Source: Allorhodopirellula heiligendammensis (GTDB lineage Bacteria > Planctomycetota > Planctomycetia > Pirellulales > Pirellulaceae). Taken from it: DNA of 64,000 nt. The stretch spans positions 942,090 to 1,006,089 of the forward strand of contig NZ_SJPU01000001.1 in the NCBI RefSeq assembly GCF_007860105.1. Direction: 5' to 3'. Position 1 is the stretch's first letter; the number at the start of each line of letters is the position of its first letter. The notes under the pieces are model-generated. The model was not told the origin of the DNA, made no database searches, and was given only the letters and a program-made list of their open reading frames with translations. The position numbers and the translations under genes are program-made. Of this stretch, positions 9,137-16,789 are shown in pieces.

Positions 9137-9150
9137 TCAGAACGTTCTGA
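9137..9150. promoter_or_regulatory. Perfect 14-bp palindrome just upstream of the excisionase-like gene
   Basis: TCAGAACGTTCTGA is a perfect palindrome ending 3 nt before the ATG at 9154. It covers the ribosome-binding region, which is the position expected of an autoregulatory operator for the HTH protein. Confidence 0.4.
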
Positions 9151-9153
9151 CTC

Positions 9154-9495
9154 ATGTCATTCGCAAGTCAATCAAACCGCCCAGAGGGCTGTTTGTCGCC
9201 GAAGGAATTTGCCAAACGCGCCCGGATCGGACTGGCGACGGTTCATCGCTATCTCAGTCGCGGTCAGCTTACAAAAATCCAGAAGGCTGGGAAGAACAGT
9301 CGGATTTGGATCCCCGAGAGCGAGCTCTTTTCGTCTAGCTCGCAGACTCCGAATGGCGAATGGCGCGACTCGCAACAGTCTCCAATCGGCACATCAGCCC
9401 GAGGCAATAGCCTCGCTGGCAAACGCCCGGCGTGGATGAATGACTTGCGTTCCCCAACACATGGAGGCAATCATGCCCAAAAAAAATCATCTTGA
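9154..9495 (+). CDS. Excisionase-like helix-turn-helix protein
   Basis: The 113-residue product contains LSPKEFAKRARIGLATVHRY followed by a basic wing (KIQKAGKNSRIWIPESEL). This is the MerR-type winged HTH layout of excisionases, which help an integrase to excise an element. It overlaps the start of the tyrosine recombinase gene by 23 nt, the usual position for xis next to int. The Ser/Gln-rich tail is low complexity. Confidence 0.65.
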   Translation: MSFASQSNRPEGCLSPKEFAKRARIGLATVHRYLSRGQLTKIQKAGKNSRIWIPESELFSSSSQTPNGEWRDSQQSPIGTSARGNSLAGKRPAWMNDLRSPTHGGNHAQKKSS

Positions 9496-10681
9496 ACAGT
9501 TTCAATGCCAGTTCTTTCGCTGGCCCATTTACCAACGAAAAAACGGAGTCTGGTATGCCGATGGTCGCTCGAACGGTGCTGGAATTCAGCGGACGTCGCT
9601 CGGCACGAAAGACAGGCAGGACGCACTTGCTAACCTTCATCGTCTTGATCGCGTCCAGGCCGAGAATCTTGGGCTAGTACCGCGATCCACCTCATCAACC
9701 GGACCTCGGCACCTGTCGATCAAAGCGGGGCGGAAGCTTTTTGACGATCACACCTCGCGGCCCAGGCTGGTTGGCGGAACCAAGGAGAACACCCAAAAAC
9801 GCTACAAGTCGATCTTCGACAAGTTCAACTCCTTTCTTGGAACCAAACGCATCGTGGATTGGAATCAGGTTACCGAGAAAACACTCAGCGACTACGCTGA
9901 GCATTTGACTGAACTTGAGTATGCCTACAAAACAGTATTCGGTGAACTCAACACGATAAAGACCGCTTTCAAATGGCTATGCACCGAAGGGCATTTGTCG
10001 CGTGAGCCGTTGAAGTTGAAACTTCGAAAGGCAGACTGCCAACGGGCATACTGCTACACCGACGCGGAAGTTGCGGCAATGATCCAACACTGCGGTGAGA
10101 ACGATGAAGTCACGTGGCTCCAGGGCGTGATCATCGCGTTGTCCTGTACCGGTCTTCGGATCAGCGAACTGGCTTCACTCAAATGGTCGGACGTTCGCTT
10201 TGATGACAGGGCCTTAACGATTGCCGACGAGAGCGGCTTCGCCGACAGCGGCAACGAGCGTCGGTCGACGAAGAGTAGCAGGACTCGGCACATTCCAATT
10301 CATCAAAGTTTCCTAGACGTGCTTCAATCGTTACCGCGTCAGAACAATCGGGTATTTCTTGGACCGCGCGGCGGCCAGCTCAAGCCAGATACCGTTCGGA
10401 ATATCCTGGTGCGTGAAGTCATCGAACCACTCACACCCAGGTTTCCAAAAGCGTACCCCGGTGAACGAAGTTTCGAAAATGGTCGGCTTCATAGCTTTCG
10501 TCACTACTTCTGTAGTACTTGCGCGAACAACGCGATTCCCGAGCGAATCGTGATGAATTGGCTTGGCCATGCCGACAGCGAGATGGTTCGGCATTACTAT
10601 CACCTCAGTGATGACGAATCACGTCGTAAGATGGACCAGTTGAAGTTGATTGGACGTAGCGTCGGGCGTTCCGGCGTTTAG
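9473..10681 (+). CDS. Tyrosine recombinase / integrase
   Basis: The 402-residue protein has an N-terminal SAM-like DNA-binding domain (about 100-190) and a C-terminal catalytic domain. Catalytic residues are visible: Arg in TGLRISELASL, His-x-x-Arg in LHSFRHYF, His in WLGHADSE and the nucleophile Tyr in MVRHYYHL. The ATG at 9473 is chosen over the upstream ATG because GGAGG lies 5-6 nt before it. Directly downstream is a relic of a tRNA-Ser 3' end, the typical attachment site for this family, so the gene probably mobilised a genomic island. Confidence 0.9.
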   Translation: MPKKNHLEQFQCQFFRWPIYQRKNGVWYADGRSNGAGIQRTSLGTKDRQDALANLHRLDRVQAENLGLVPRSTSSTGPRHLSIKAGRKLFDDHTSRPRLVGGTKENTQKRYKSIFDKFNSFLGTKRIVDWNQVTEKTLSDYAEHLTELEYAYKTVFGELNTIKTAFKWLCTEGHLSREPLKLKLRKADCQRAYCYTDAEVAAMIQHCGENDEVTWLQGVIIALSCTGLRISELASLKWSDVRFDDRALTIADESGFADSGNERRSTKSSRTRHIPIHQSFLDVLQSLPRQNNRVFLGPRGGQLKPDTVRNILVREVIEPLTPRFPKAYPGERSFENGRLHSFRHYFCSTCANNAIPERIVMNWLGHADSEMVRHYYHLSDDESRRKMDQLKLIGRSVGRSGV

Positions 10682-10787
10682 AAGTTTTGTAACCGATTCG
10701 GCATTCAATCGCAGCCCGTTGCCAGCGATCCTGTCGGGTAAGAACTCTCCTTTTGGCACACTCGTGGCACACACGGGTGTGCCAAAG

Positions 10788-10830
10788 AAAAAGACCCCGT
10801 AAAACACGACGTTTTACGAGGTCTTTTTGT
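10788..10830. terminator. Strong bidirectional terminator
   Basis: The arms 10788-10805 and 10811-10828 form an 18-bp stem with a single C-A mismatch and a 5-nt loop. The stem begins with AAAAA and ends with TTTTT, so it can act on both strands. It serves the tyrosine recombinase on the plus strand and the tRNA-Ser remnant on the minus strand. Confidence 0.8.
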
Positions 10831-10835
10831 GAAAG

Positions 10836-10855
10836 CGGAGGACACGGGACTCGCC
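10836..10855 (-). repeat. tRNA-Ser 3'-end relic, probable attachment site
   Basis: Read on the minus strand this gives CGAGTCCCGTGTCCTCCGC, which matches the end of a T-loop, the 3' T-stem strand CCCGT, the 3' acceptor strand GTCCTCC and discriminator G. Discriminator G is typical of tRNA-Ser. The 5' part of the tRNA is missing. A terminator follows in tRNA orientation, as it would behind a real tRNA gene. Its position next to int fits an att core. Confidence 0.55.
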
Positions 10856-11031
10856 AAAGCGTTTGCTGTAAGTTGCGACTGAGCGAGCACTTCCGGCGCC
10901 AAGCCCTTTTGCTGCAACGACTTACAGCTGTTCATTTGATGTCAGCTGTGGTCACGTGCTCTCACCTGTTGTCACGGTTTTTGTCCCACTGGGCCAAACG
11001 TTTTGGCATCACTTCCTAACGGAGTGATGCG

Positions 11032-12984
11032 ATGACTTTTGGAAGAATTGAAGTGCCGCCGCCAAAGAATGGGCGACGGTACCGTGGTATTGCGGTGTGC
11101 CGGATCAGCACCGACAAGCAGAATGAAATGAGTCTCGATGATCAGGCAGCGCTTTATCATGAGCGACTCCCATATTTTCTCGAAGATCCATATGATCTTG
11201 AGGTGATGGCGAGTCAGGGAAGTGGTGAGCTACTAGATCGAGTTGAGTTCATCGAGCTTTCGGAAAAGATTGAATCCGGGGAGTACGACTTTATCGTCGC
11301 GGAAGACCTCGGACGGATTGCGCGACGCGTCCAGGTGATAGGTCTGTGCGAAGCGGCGGAAGATACTGCGACTCGCATTATCGCCATCAATGATCACGTG
11401 GACACACTGGAGACGGAAAGTTGGCGACAACCCGCCTACTTCGCCGCGATGCGGCATGAAAGTTACAATCGAGATACGTCAAACCGAATCAAGCGTTCGC
11501 ACCGGAACCGGTTTGCCAATGGTGACATGGTTCGGCAATTGCCCGCCGGTTACGTAAAGCCGCATGCAGGCGCGAGCGAAGCGGATTGTCACAAGGCACC
11601 AGGGGCCCAAGAAGTCTACGACGAGTGCTTCGACCGACTCGAACGTGGCGAGTCATTCGCCGAAATTGCGACTTGGTTTAACGCGATTAAATTTCCAAGG
11701 GGGATGTCGGTGCGGAAAACCCAATGGGATGGAACCTTGGTCGGTCAGACAGTTAGAAACCCGATCCTCAAAGGCATCCGTGAGCATAATCGTCGGACCG
11801 CCGTTCGAGTGAATCGCACGGGACGACGCAAATCTGTCGCCGCGGCCCCGACCTTGCTAATGCAACGCGAATGTCCCCGTCTCGCATTCATTGAACCCGA
11901 ACGCTTTGACCGCGTTAATCGAATGCTCAATCGCCGAAACGAAAAGTTCGTCAAAGGAATTGCAAAGGCAAACGGCGGTCGTGGGCGACCGCAGGGAACC
12001 CGCAACGACGCTCGCTGGCCGAGCCAGCATGTTCGCTGCGGTATTTGTGGACGAAAGTTTGTTCTGGGTGGGCATGGTCGAAAGGAACGCATGATGTGCG
12101 ACGGCGTTCGAAGCTACGACTGCTGGAATGCCATGACGGTGGACCAGAGTGAACTGGCGCAGGCAGTTGCCGCGAGAGTCCTTCACGAAATCGAGTCCCT
12201 GCCAGACTTTGATACCGAGTTGAACGCACAGATTCACGCGGAAGCCGAGCAATGGCGGGTGCAACAGGACAGCGGCCTAAAGAAGCTTCACGAGGAATCT
12301 GCTCGATTAAAACTCGAGCTTGATAACTTTGCCAACGTGATTGCGGGTGGCCTAGCGAGCCCGACGATTCTGGCTCGGCTGACCGCGACCGAGCAAGAAT
12401 TGCAATCCATGTCGGATGCAATTGCCGACGCGAATAAAAACGCACCGAAGGCGATCGTGATTCCGAAGGCCGATGAAATTCGTAAATTCGCGAATGAAAC
12501 CTTTCTGGGGTTGGCAGTTGAAGATCTCGAATTTGGCCACATCATGCGTGAAATCGTGACGGATTTTTTCGTCTTGCCGTACCGACTCATCGACGGCGGG
12601 CTGATCTCTCCTCGTTGTGTCTTCACTTTAAACTTAGCTGCCCTTCGTGGAGTAAAGCTACCAGATGGTTTGGGGACAACAAGTATTCCAGCAATGGTCG
12701 ATCTGACGCGATCGCCGCAACGCGTGGTCTTTCGTGAACGGGTTTGTCAATTGCGGGCGATTGGAATGACCGAACGGGAAGTGGCAACGCGACTTTCGAT
12801 CACACACACAGCGGCGCAACGTGCGGCGGCGCTCGATCGCGAAATGACACGGCTCGGTATTGCTGATCCTTGGGTGCCCGTTCGGGACGACCAAGCAGCC
12901 GCAGATTGTTACACGCGGATTCGCAACCATAGGTATCGCTTCAATCCTTCACCAGGATTCGTGTGCAGATTCCCAAACACGTAG
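11032..12984 (+). CDS. Large serine recombinase
   Basis: The 650-residue protein opens with a resolvase domain in which CRISTDKQNEMSLDDQ carries the nucleophilic Ser; EDLGRIARR follows. A recombinase domain comes next (about 150-270), then a zinc ribbon (VRCGICGRKF ... CDGVRSYDC), a coiled coil (about 400-460) and a C-terminal HTH-like segment (REVATRLSITHTAAQRA). The length and order match large serine integrases. SD GGAG precedes ATG 11032. The gene follows a tyrosine recombinase of the same orientation, so two unrelated integration systems sit side by side. Confidence 0.85.
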   Translation: MTFGRIEVPPPKNGRRYRGIAVCRISTDKQNEMSLDDQAALYHERLPYFLEDPYDLEVMASQGSGELLDRVEFIELSEKIESGEYDFIVAEDLGRIARRVQVIGLCEAAEDTATRIIAINDHVDTLETESWRQPAYFAAMRHESYNRDTSNRIKRSHRNRFANGDMVRQLPAGYVKPHAGASEADCHKAPGAQEVYDECFDRLERGESFAEIATWFNAIKFPRGMSVRKTQWDGTLVGQTVRNPILKGIREHNRRTAVRVNRTGRRKSVAAAPTLLMQRECPRLAFIEPERFDRVNRMLNRRNEKFVKGIAKANGGRGRPQGTRNDARWPSQHVRCGICGRKFVLGGHGRKERMMCDGVRSYDCWNAMTVDQSELAQAVAARVLHEIESLPDFDTELNAQIHAEAEQWRVQQDSGLKKLHEESARLKLELDNFANVIAGGLASPTILARLTATEQELQSMSDAIADANKNAPKAIVIPKADEIRKFANETFLGLAVEDLEFGHIMREIVTDFFVLPYRLIDGGLISPRCVFTLNLAALRGVKLPDGLGTTSIPAMVDLTRSPQRVVFRERVCQLRAIGMTEREVATRLSITHTAAQRAAALDREMTRLGIADPWVPVRDDQAAADCYTRIRNHRYRFNPSPGFVCRFPNT

Positions 12985-13017
12985 ACGCACAAGTTCTACC
13001 AGTCTCATTTTCCCTAG

Positions 13018-13050
13018 CCTCCGGGTGCATTGGCAACTCGGAGGTTTTTT
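13018..13050 (+). terminator. Terminator after the serine recombinase
   Basis: CCTCCG at 13018-13023 pairs with CGGAGG at 13039-13044, and six T residues follow. It separates the recombinase from the downstream cargo genes. Confidence 0.65.
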
Positions 13051-13068
13051 CATGCCTAGAAGGAACCT

Positions 13069-13230
13069 ATGACAATCAATCCCAGCAAACCGTCCGTCAT
13101 GGAAAGACTGATTCGGATCCTCGCGAAACGGATCGTATTGGCACTTTCCGAAGAACCTGCTCTCGACGAACCGTCACCGACAATTGTTAAAAACGGTCGC
13201 CCACGCGATGCAAGCAGAAATACGTCCTGA
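13069..13230 (+). CDS. Small 53-residue protein
   Basis: ATG 13069 is preceded by AAGGAA. The product has one amphipathic or hydrophobic helix (LIRILAKRIVLALSEE) and a basic C-terminal tail. No family is recognised. It is the first reading frame after the recombinase terminator. Confidence 0.4.
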   Translation: MTINPSKPSVMERLIRILAKRIVLALSEEPALDEPSPTIVKNGRPRDASRNTS

Positions 13231-13340
13231 CGCTCGGAACAAATCTAAATCCGAGCAAAAAACGGGGCACGTTACATCAAGGGTTGTCTTAGCCCTCCAG
13301 GCCCACTCAATCCACCCACTCAACTGAAAGGAGGTGCCCG
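13231..13340. promoter_or_regulatory. Leader of the cargo operon
   Basis: This leader contains a GCTCGGA / TCCGAGC hairpin near 13231-13256 and ends with the strong Shine-Dalgarno AAAGGAGG at 13327-13334. No clear sigma-70 promoter could be assigned by eye. Confidence 0.3.
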
Positions 13341-13547
13341 CTGACACACATAATTCTCACGCTCATGTCCGTTGCCGTACTACTGCTTGCCGTCGCGTTC
13401 GCCAAAGAGCGTCGACTGCGAATGGCACTGCAACAGATCCTCAAACGACTCGTTCAACGATGGAGGCCGGATGAACCTGAACCAGATTATGCTCCCATTC
13501 ACGATGATGATCGTGACGCTTTCGATAGCCGGGTGCCAAGAAAGTGA
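13341..13547 (+). CDS. Small membrane protein, probable CTG start
   Basis: The product has an N-terminal membrane helix (ILTLMSVAVLLLAVAFA) followed by a basic and then acidic tail, 68 residues in all. The only in-frame ATG is at 13365. A very strong GGAGG lies 6 nt before CTG 13341, so initiation at CTG is proposed. The end overlaps the next gene by 77 nt in another frame. Confidence 0.45.
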   Translation: MTHIILTLMSVAVLLLAVAFAKERRLRMALQQILKRLVQRWRPDEPEPDYAPIHDDDRDAFDSRVPRK

Positions 13548-13980
13548 TGACACTCGTCTCGTTGAGATGTCTGAACGACACGAGCTCCGGCAAGCCGAGC
13601 AAACCCAACAGGCCAACCAGCTTCACCGAGAGTTCACTGCCATGCAGCGTGAGGTACAAGCTGAACGCACCGCCATCGGACAGCAGCGAGACCTTCTCGA
13701 AGTGGATCGCCGCTCAGTCGCATCGGAGCGCCGCTTCGATTCGCTCACTGCGGCAGCCGTCATCAATATTGGACTTTGGCTCGCCTGCCTGTTACCTCTC
13801 GTGATTGCGTGGCTCGTGCTTCGCCAACCGCAGTCTTCCGCCGACGACCAGGCGATCATTGATGTGATGTTGGAAGATTTGGTCGCGGACAAGCCGCGAT
13901 TGCTTTCCCAAAGGCCGAAAGCATCATCAAACTCGCCACGCATCCGCGTTGCATCGTCACCAGATGACGAACCTACCTGA
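13471..13980 (+). CDS. Lipoprotein with coiled coil and C-terminal membrane helix
   Basis: The product starting at ATG 13471 (GGAGG upstream) has a signal peptide ending in the lipobox LSIAGC. A Glu/Gln/Arg-rich coiled coil follows (RHELRQAEQTQQANQLHREF to about residue 85), then one membrane helix (INIGLWLACLLPLVIAWLVL) and a cytoplasmic tail. It resembles small accessory proteins that tether a complex to the membrane. It lies immediately upstream of the DUF1257 gene. Confidence 0.6.
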   Translation: MNLNQIMLPFTMMIVTLSIAGCQESDDTRLVEMSERHELRQAEQTQQANQLHREFTAMQREVQAERTAIGQQRDLLEVDRRSVASERRFDSLTAAAVINIGLWLACLLPLVIAWLVLRQPQSSADDQAIIDVMLEDLVADKPRLLSQRPKASSNSPRIRVASSPDDEPT

Positions 13981-14010
13981 TCCACTTAGCACTACCAACA
14001 GGAGACCACA

Positions 14011-14379
14011 TTGTCACACATCGTCACGATCACGACCGAGATTCGTGATCCAAACGCACTGCGAACTTCGTGTCGCAAGCTTGGTCTTGATGATCCCATT
14101 CATCAGACCATCAAACTATTTTCCGCGGAAGCGACCGGACACTGCGTCCAGCTTCCACGCTGGCGATACCCCATCGTCTGTGATACCGACAGCGGCACTG
14201 TTCACTACGACAACTACGGAGGTCATTGGGGTGAACAGGCTCAACTGGACAAGTTGATCCAGCGGTATGCGGTTGAAAAATCGGTTTTGGAAGCTCGCAA
14301 GCAGGGGCACTCCGTGACTGAACAATCACTGGCTGACGGATCGATCAAGCTCACCGTCGTAGTTGGAGGTGCCAGTTGA
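14011..14379 (+). CDS. DUF1257 protein (Ycf35-like)
   Basis: The 122-residue product begins at TTG 14011 with CAGGAG upstream. SHIVTITTEIRDPNALRTSC, then a central QLPRWRYPIVCD and YDNYGGHWGEQAQLDKLIQRYAVEK, match DUF1257, the family of the chloroplast/cyanobacterial Ycf35 protein. Its function is unknown, but it travels with DUF2997 and a Ycf46-type AAA protein, as here. The stop codon overlaps the next start (TTGA). Confidence 0.8.
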   Translation: MSHIVTITTEIRDPNALRTSCRKLGLDDPIHQTIKLFSAEATGHCVQLPRWRYPIVCDTDSGTVHYDNYGGHWGEQAQLDKLIQRYAVEKSVLEARKQGHSVTEQSLADGSIKLTVVVGGAS

Positions 14380-14570
14380 AAACGTTCAACATTGTCATCT
14401 CTCCGACCGGTGCGACCAAGATCGAAACGATTGGCTTTACTGGCGGTGAATGCCGCGAAGCCACTCAGTTCCTCGAAACCGCTCTGGGCAAACGACAGTC
14501 CGAAAGACTCACAACCGAATTCTATTCGGCTCAATCCGGCGCCAACACAGAAACACAAAAGGAGAGATAA
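14376..14570 (+). CDS. DUF2997 protein
   Basis: This 64-residue protein starts at TTG 14376, overlapping the DUF1257 stop by 4 nt with GGAGG upstream. FNIVISPTGATKIETIGFTGGEC matches the small beta-rich DUF2997 family, a usual neighbour of DUF1257. The C-terminal ten residues are low complexity. Function is unknown; the strict coupling suggests complex formation with DUF1257. Confidence 0.75.
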   Translation: MKTFNIVISPTGATKIETIGFTGGECREATQFLETALGKRQSERLTTEFYSAQSGANTETQKER

Positions 14571-15220
14571 TCGACATATCTAGCAAAAGCTTAAACGATG
14601 CAAGAATCCAAACAGCAGATCGCGTTGGTCTGCTGTTCGTCGTCGAGGGCATGAATGACATCGAGTTTTTGCGTCGCATCAGCTTGATGCTTCATGCCAC
14701 CGATGATCAGCTACCGAATTTGGCGGAGATGGAGCGGCGGGGTGAACTCATTTTCGTTCCATTCGGGGGCGGTCATGTTCGAGCGTGGGTCAATCGCTTT
14801 GCTCCGCTCGGTCGTCCCGAATTCCATCTTTACGATCACGAGCTGTCTCCCGAGACCGATCTCCGCAGGCAAGCTGCGGACTCGGTCAACAATCGTGAAG
14901 GATGCCGGGCGGTCATCACCCGGAAACGGTGTCTTGAAAACTACCTGCATCCAAGAGCGATATTTGCGGCGGGACAGATCACCGTGCAATTTGACGACTT
15001 CGATTGTGTCGCGGAACTGACTGCCCGCGAACTCTACCGCCAGCGTCCTGGCGAGACCGCATGGCTACTGCAGGCCAAACGTTCGCAAAGCCGAATGGCG
15101 AAACGTTGGCTCAACACAGTTGCCGTTGAACACATGACGCCCAGCTTGCTGGCCGAACGTGACCCAGACGGAGAAATCACGTCTTGGATGTTGGCGATCA
15201 ATGACCTGCTGGCACCCTGA
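14570..15220 (+). CDS. TOPRIM-like protein with non-standard start
   Basis: The coherent product (about 216 residues) contains LLFVVEGMNDIEFLRRI near its N-terminus and FHLYDHELSPETD later. This is the Glu followed by Asp-x-(Asp/Glu) arrangement of TOPRIM domains as in OLD-type nucleases. No ATPase domain is attached. No ATG, GTG or TTG starts the coherent part. GGAGAG at 14561-14566 points to ATC 14570 or ATA 14576 as initiator. It is embedded between DUF2997 and the AAA ATPase with minimal spacing. Confidence 0.55.
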   Translation: MDISSKSLNDARIQTADRVGLLFVVEGMNDIEFLRRISLMLHATDDQLPNLAEMERRGELIFVPFGGGHVRAWVNRFAPLGRPEFHLYDHELSPETDLRRQAADSVNNREGCRAVITRKRCLENYLHPRAIFAAGQITVQFDDFDCVAELTARELYRQRPGETAWLLQAKRSQSRMAKRWLNTVAVEHMTPSLLAERDPDGEITSWMLAINDLLAP

Positions 15221-15246
15221 ATTTCACTCTAAAACATGGAGAATGT

Positions 15247-16740
15247 ATGAAACTATCCGATCGATTGGAGGAATTGGTGAAAGCCTGTTTCACCGGCATT
15301 TGGATCGAAAGTCACGAGCACGACGATGCATTGCTCGAAATCAGCCAGCTTTGTCGTGAGCACGAGTGGCGGCTAGTGAGCTGGGACATCGACCAGGGTT
15401 TGCGAGTGAGCGGAACTCCGCTCGGTGATGATGATGGGGCAAATGACCCTTTGTCCGCAATTCGCTCCATGCGTTCGTTCGCTAGCGATGACACCCCGTC
15501 GATCGTCGTTTTGACGAATTTTCACCGCTTCCTCAGTTCCGCTGAAATCATGCAAGCGTTGACGCGTCAGATCGTTGACGGCAAGTCAACTCGAACGATC
15601 TTCGTGATTCTATCGCCGGTGGTCCAGATCCCGACTGAACTTGAAAAGCTGTTCATCGTCATCGACCATCCGTTGCCGACCCGGGAACAACTCAAGGAAA
15701 TTGCCGAAGGCATCGCCACCGAAGAGGGGGAACTCCCCGGAGCCGATCGACTCGAAACCGTGCTCGATGCGGCCATGGGATTGACTCGATTGGAGGCCGA
15801 GAATGCATTCGGATTGAGTCTGGTTCGTGATTCAGTGATCTTGCCGGAATCGGTTTGGGAACTGAAGGCGAGCATGCTCAAAAAGTCTGGCCTGCTGCAA
15901 CTCTACAAGAGCAGCGACGACTTCTCATCGCTCGGCGGGCTGGACAGTTTGAAGGCGTTCTGCAAACGATCGCTGCTTCAGCATGGGCGCGACAACCCAT
16001 TGAAGCGGCCTCGCGGCGTGCTTCTGCTGGGGGTTCCCGGCACAGGCAAGTCAGCATTCGCCAAAGCACTTGGCAATGAGACCGGACGCCCCACGTTGAT
16101 CCTCGACGTCGGGGCATTGATGGGCAGTCTCGTGGGGCAGACAGAGCAGAACGTTCGGCGTGCGCTGCAAATCGCGGACGCCATGGCTCCCTGCATTCTG
16201 TTCATCGACGAGATCGAGAAAGCTCTGAGTGGGGCGGCAGGATCAGGGCAAAACGATTCCGGGGTGTCGTCTCGCATGCTGGGCACGTTGCTCAGTTGGA
16301 TGAATGATCACACTTCGAACGTCTACCTGATCGCGACCTGCAACGATATCACGCGGATGCCTCCCGAACTCTCGCGTGCTGAGCGGTTCGACGGAATCGT
16401 GTTCCTCGATTTGCCGCAGCGTGACCAGAAAGACCGCATCTGGAACCAATATACCGCCATGTTTGGACTTGAACCGGAGCAAAAGCGTCCGGCGGATGAA
16501 AAATGGACCGGGGCGGAAATTCGTGCTTGTTGCCGATTATCAGCGTTGCTTGATATTCCACTCTCGCAAGCCGGGCTGAACGTTGTTCCTGTCGCAGTCA
16601 CGGCCACCGAATCGGTGGACCGTTTGCGTCAATGGGCGAGCGGTCGTTGCTTGGATGCGGAGAAATCTGGGATCTACCAGCACGAGGCCAAGCCTCAATC
16701 ACGACGGCGGGTGTCACGTTCCAGTCCGTCTCAGAATTGA
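15247..16740 (+). CDS. AAA+ ATPase, Ycf46-like
   Basis: The 497-residue protein has an N-terminal alpha/beta domain (about 1-200) like that of Ycf46, then a AAA+ module. Walker A is GVPGTGKSAFAKALG, Walker B is CILFIDEIEKA, sensor 1 is IATCND and the arginine-finger region is LSRAERFDGIVF. Small helical lid residues follow. Such proteins are usually hexameric remodelling ATPases. Context with DUF1257 and DUF2997 repeats the Ycf35/Ycf46 association of cyanobacteria. Here it precedes a ubiquitin-like cassette, suggesting it could unfold or extract modified targets (inference). Confidence 0.85.
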   Translation: MKLSDRLEELVKACFTGIWIESHEHDDALLEISQLCREHEWRLVSWDIDQGLRVSGTPLGDDDGANDPLSAIRSMRSFASDDTPSIVVLTNFHRFLSSAEIMQALTRQIVDGKSTRTIFVILSPVVQIPTELEKLFIVIDHPLPTREQLKEIAEGIATEEGELPGADRLETVLDAAMGLTRLEAENAFGLSLVRDSVILPESVWELKASMLKKSGLLQLYKSSDDFSSLGGLDSLKAFCKRSLLQHGRDNPLKRPRGVLLLGVPGTGKSAFAKALGNETGRPTLILDVGALMGSLVGQTEQNVRRALQIADAMAPCILFIDEIEKALSGAAGSGQNDSGVSSRMLGTLLSWMNDHTSNVYLIATCNDITRMPPELSRAERFDGIVFLDLPQRDQKDRIWNQYTAMFGLEPEQKRPADEKWTGAEIRACCRLSALLDIPLSQAGLNVVPVAVTATESVDRLRQWASGRCLDAEKSGIYQHEAKPQSRRRVSRSSPSQN

Positions 16741-16789
16741 AGCGATTACACGTGCTCACTAAAAAACCAACTTTTACCAAGGAGAATCC

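Larger units (their letters stand above)
10682..11031. other. 350-bp recombination junction between two recombinase genes
   Basis: This spacer contains a 9-bp inverted repeat (TTTGGCACA at 10752-10760, TGTGCCAAA at 10778-10786), a terminator hairpin and a tRNA-Ser 3'-end-like sequence. It also contains a second inverted pair, GCTGTAAGTTGC near 10865 and its approximate complement ending near 10928. The density of inverted repeats suggests attachment or resolution sites for the flanking recombinases. Confidence 0.4.

Noticed and set aside
15247-16740. AAA protein as a proteasome-type ARC/Mpa ATPase
   Set aside because: The N-terminal domain and neighbours match the Ycf46 type; no coiled coil/OB domains or 20S proteasome genes are present.
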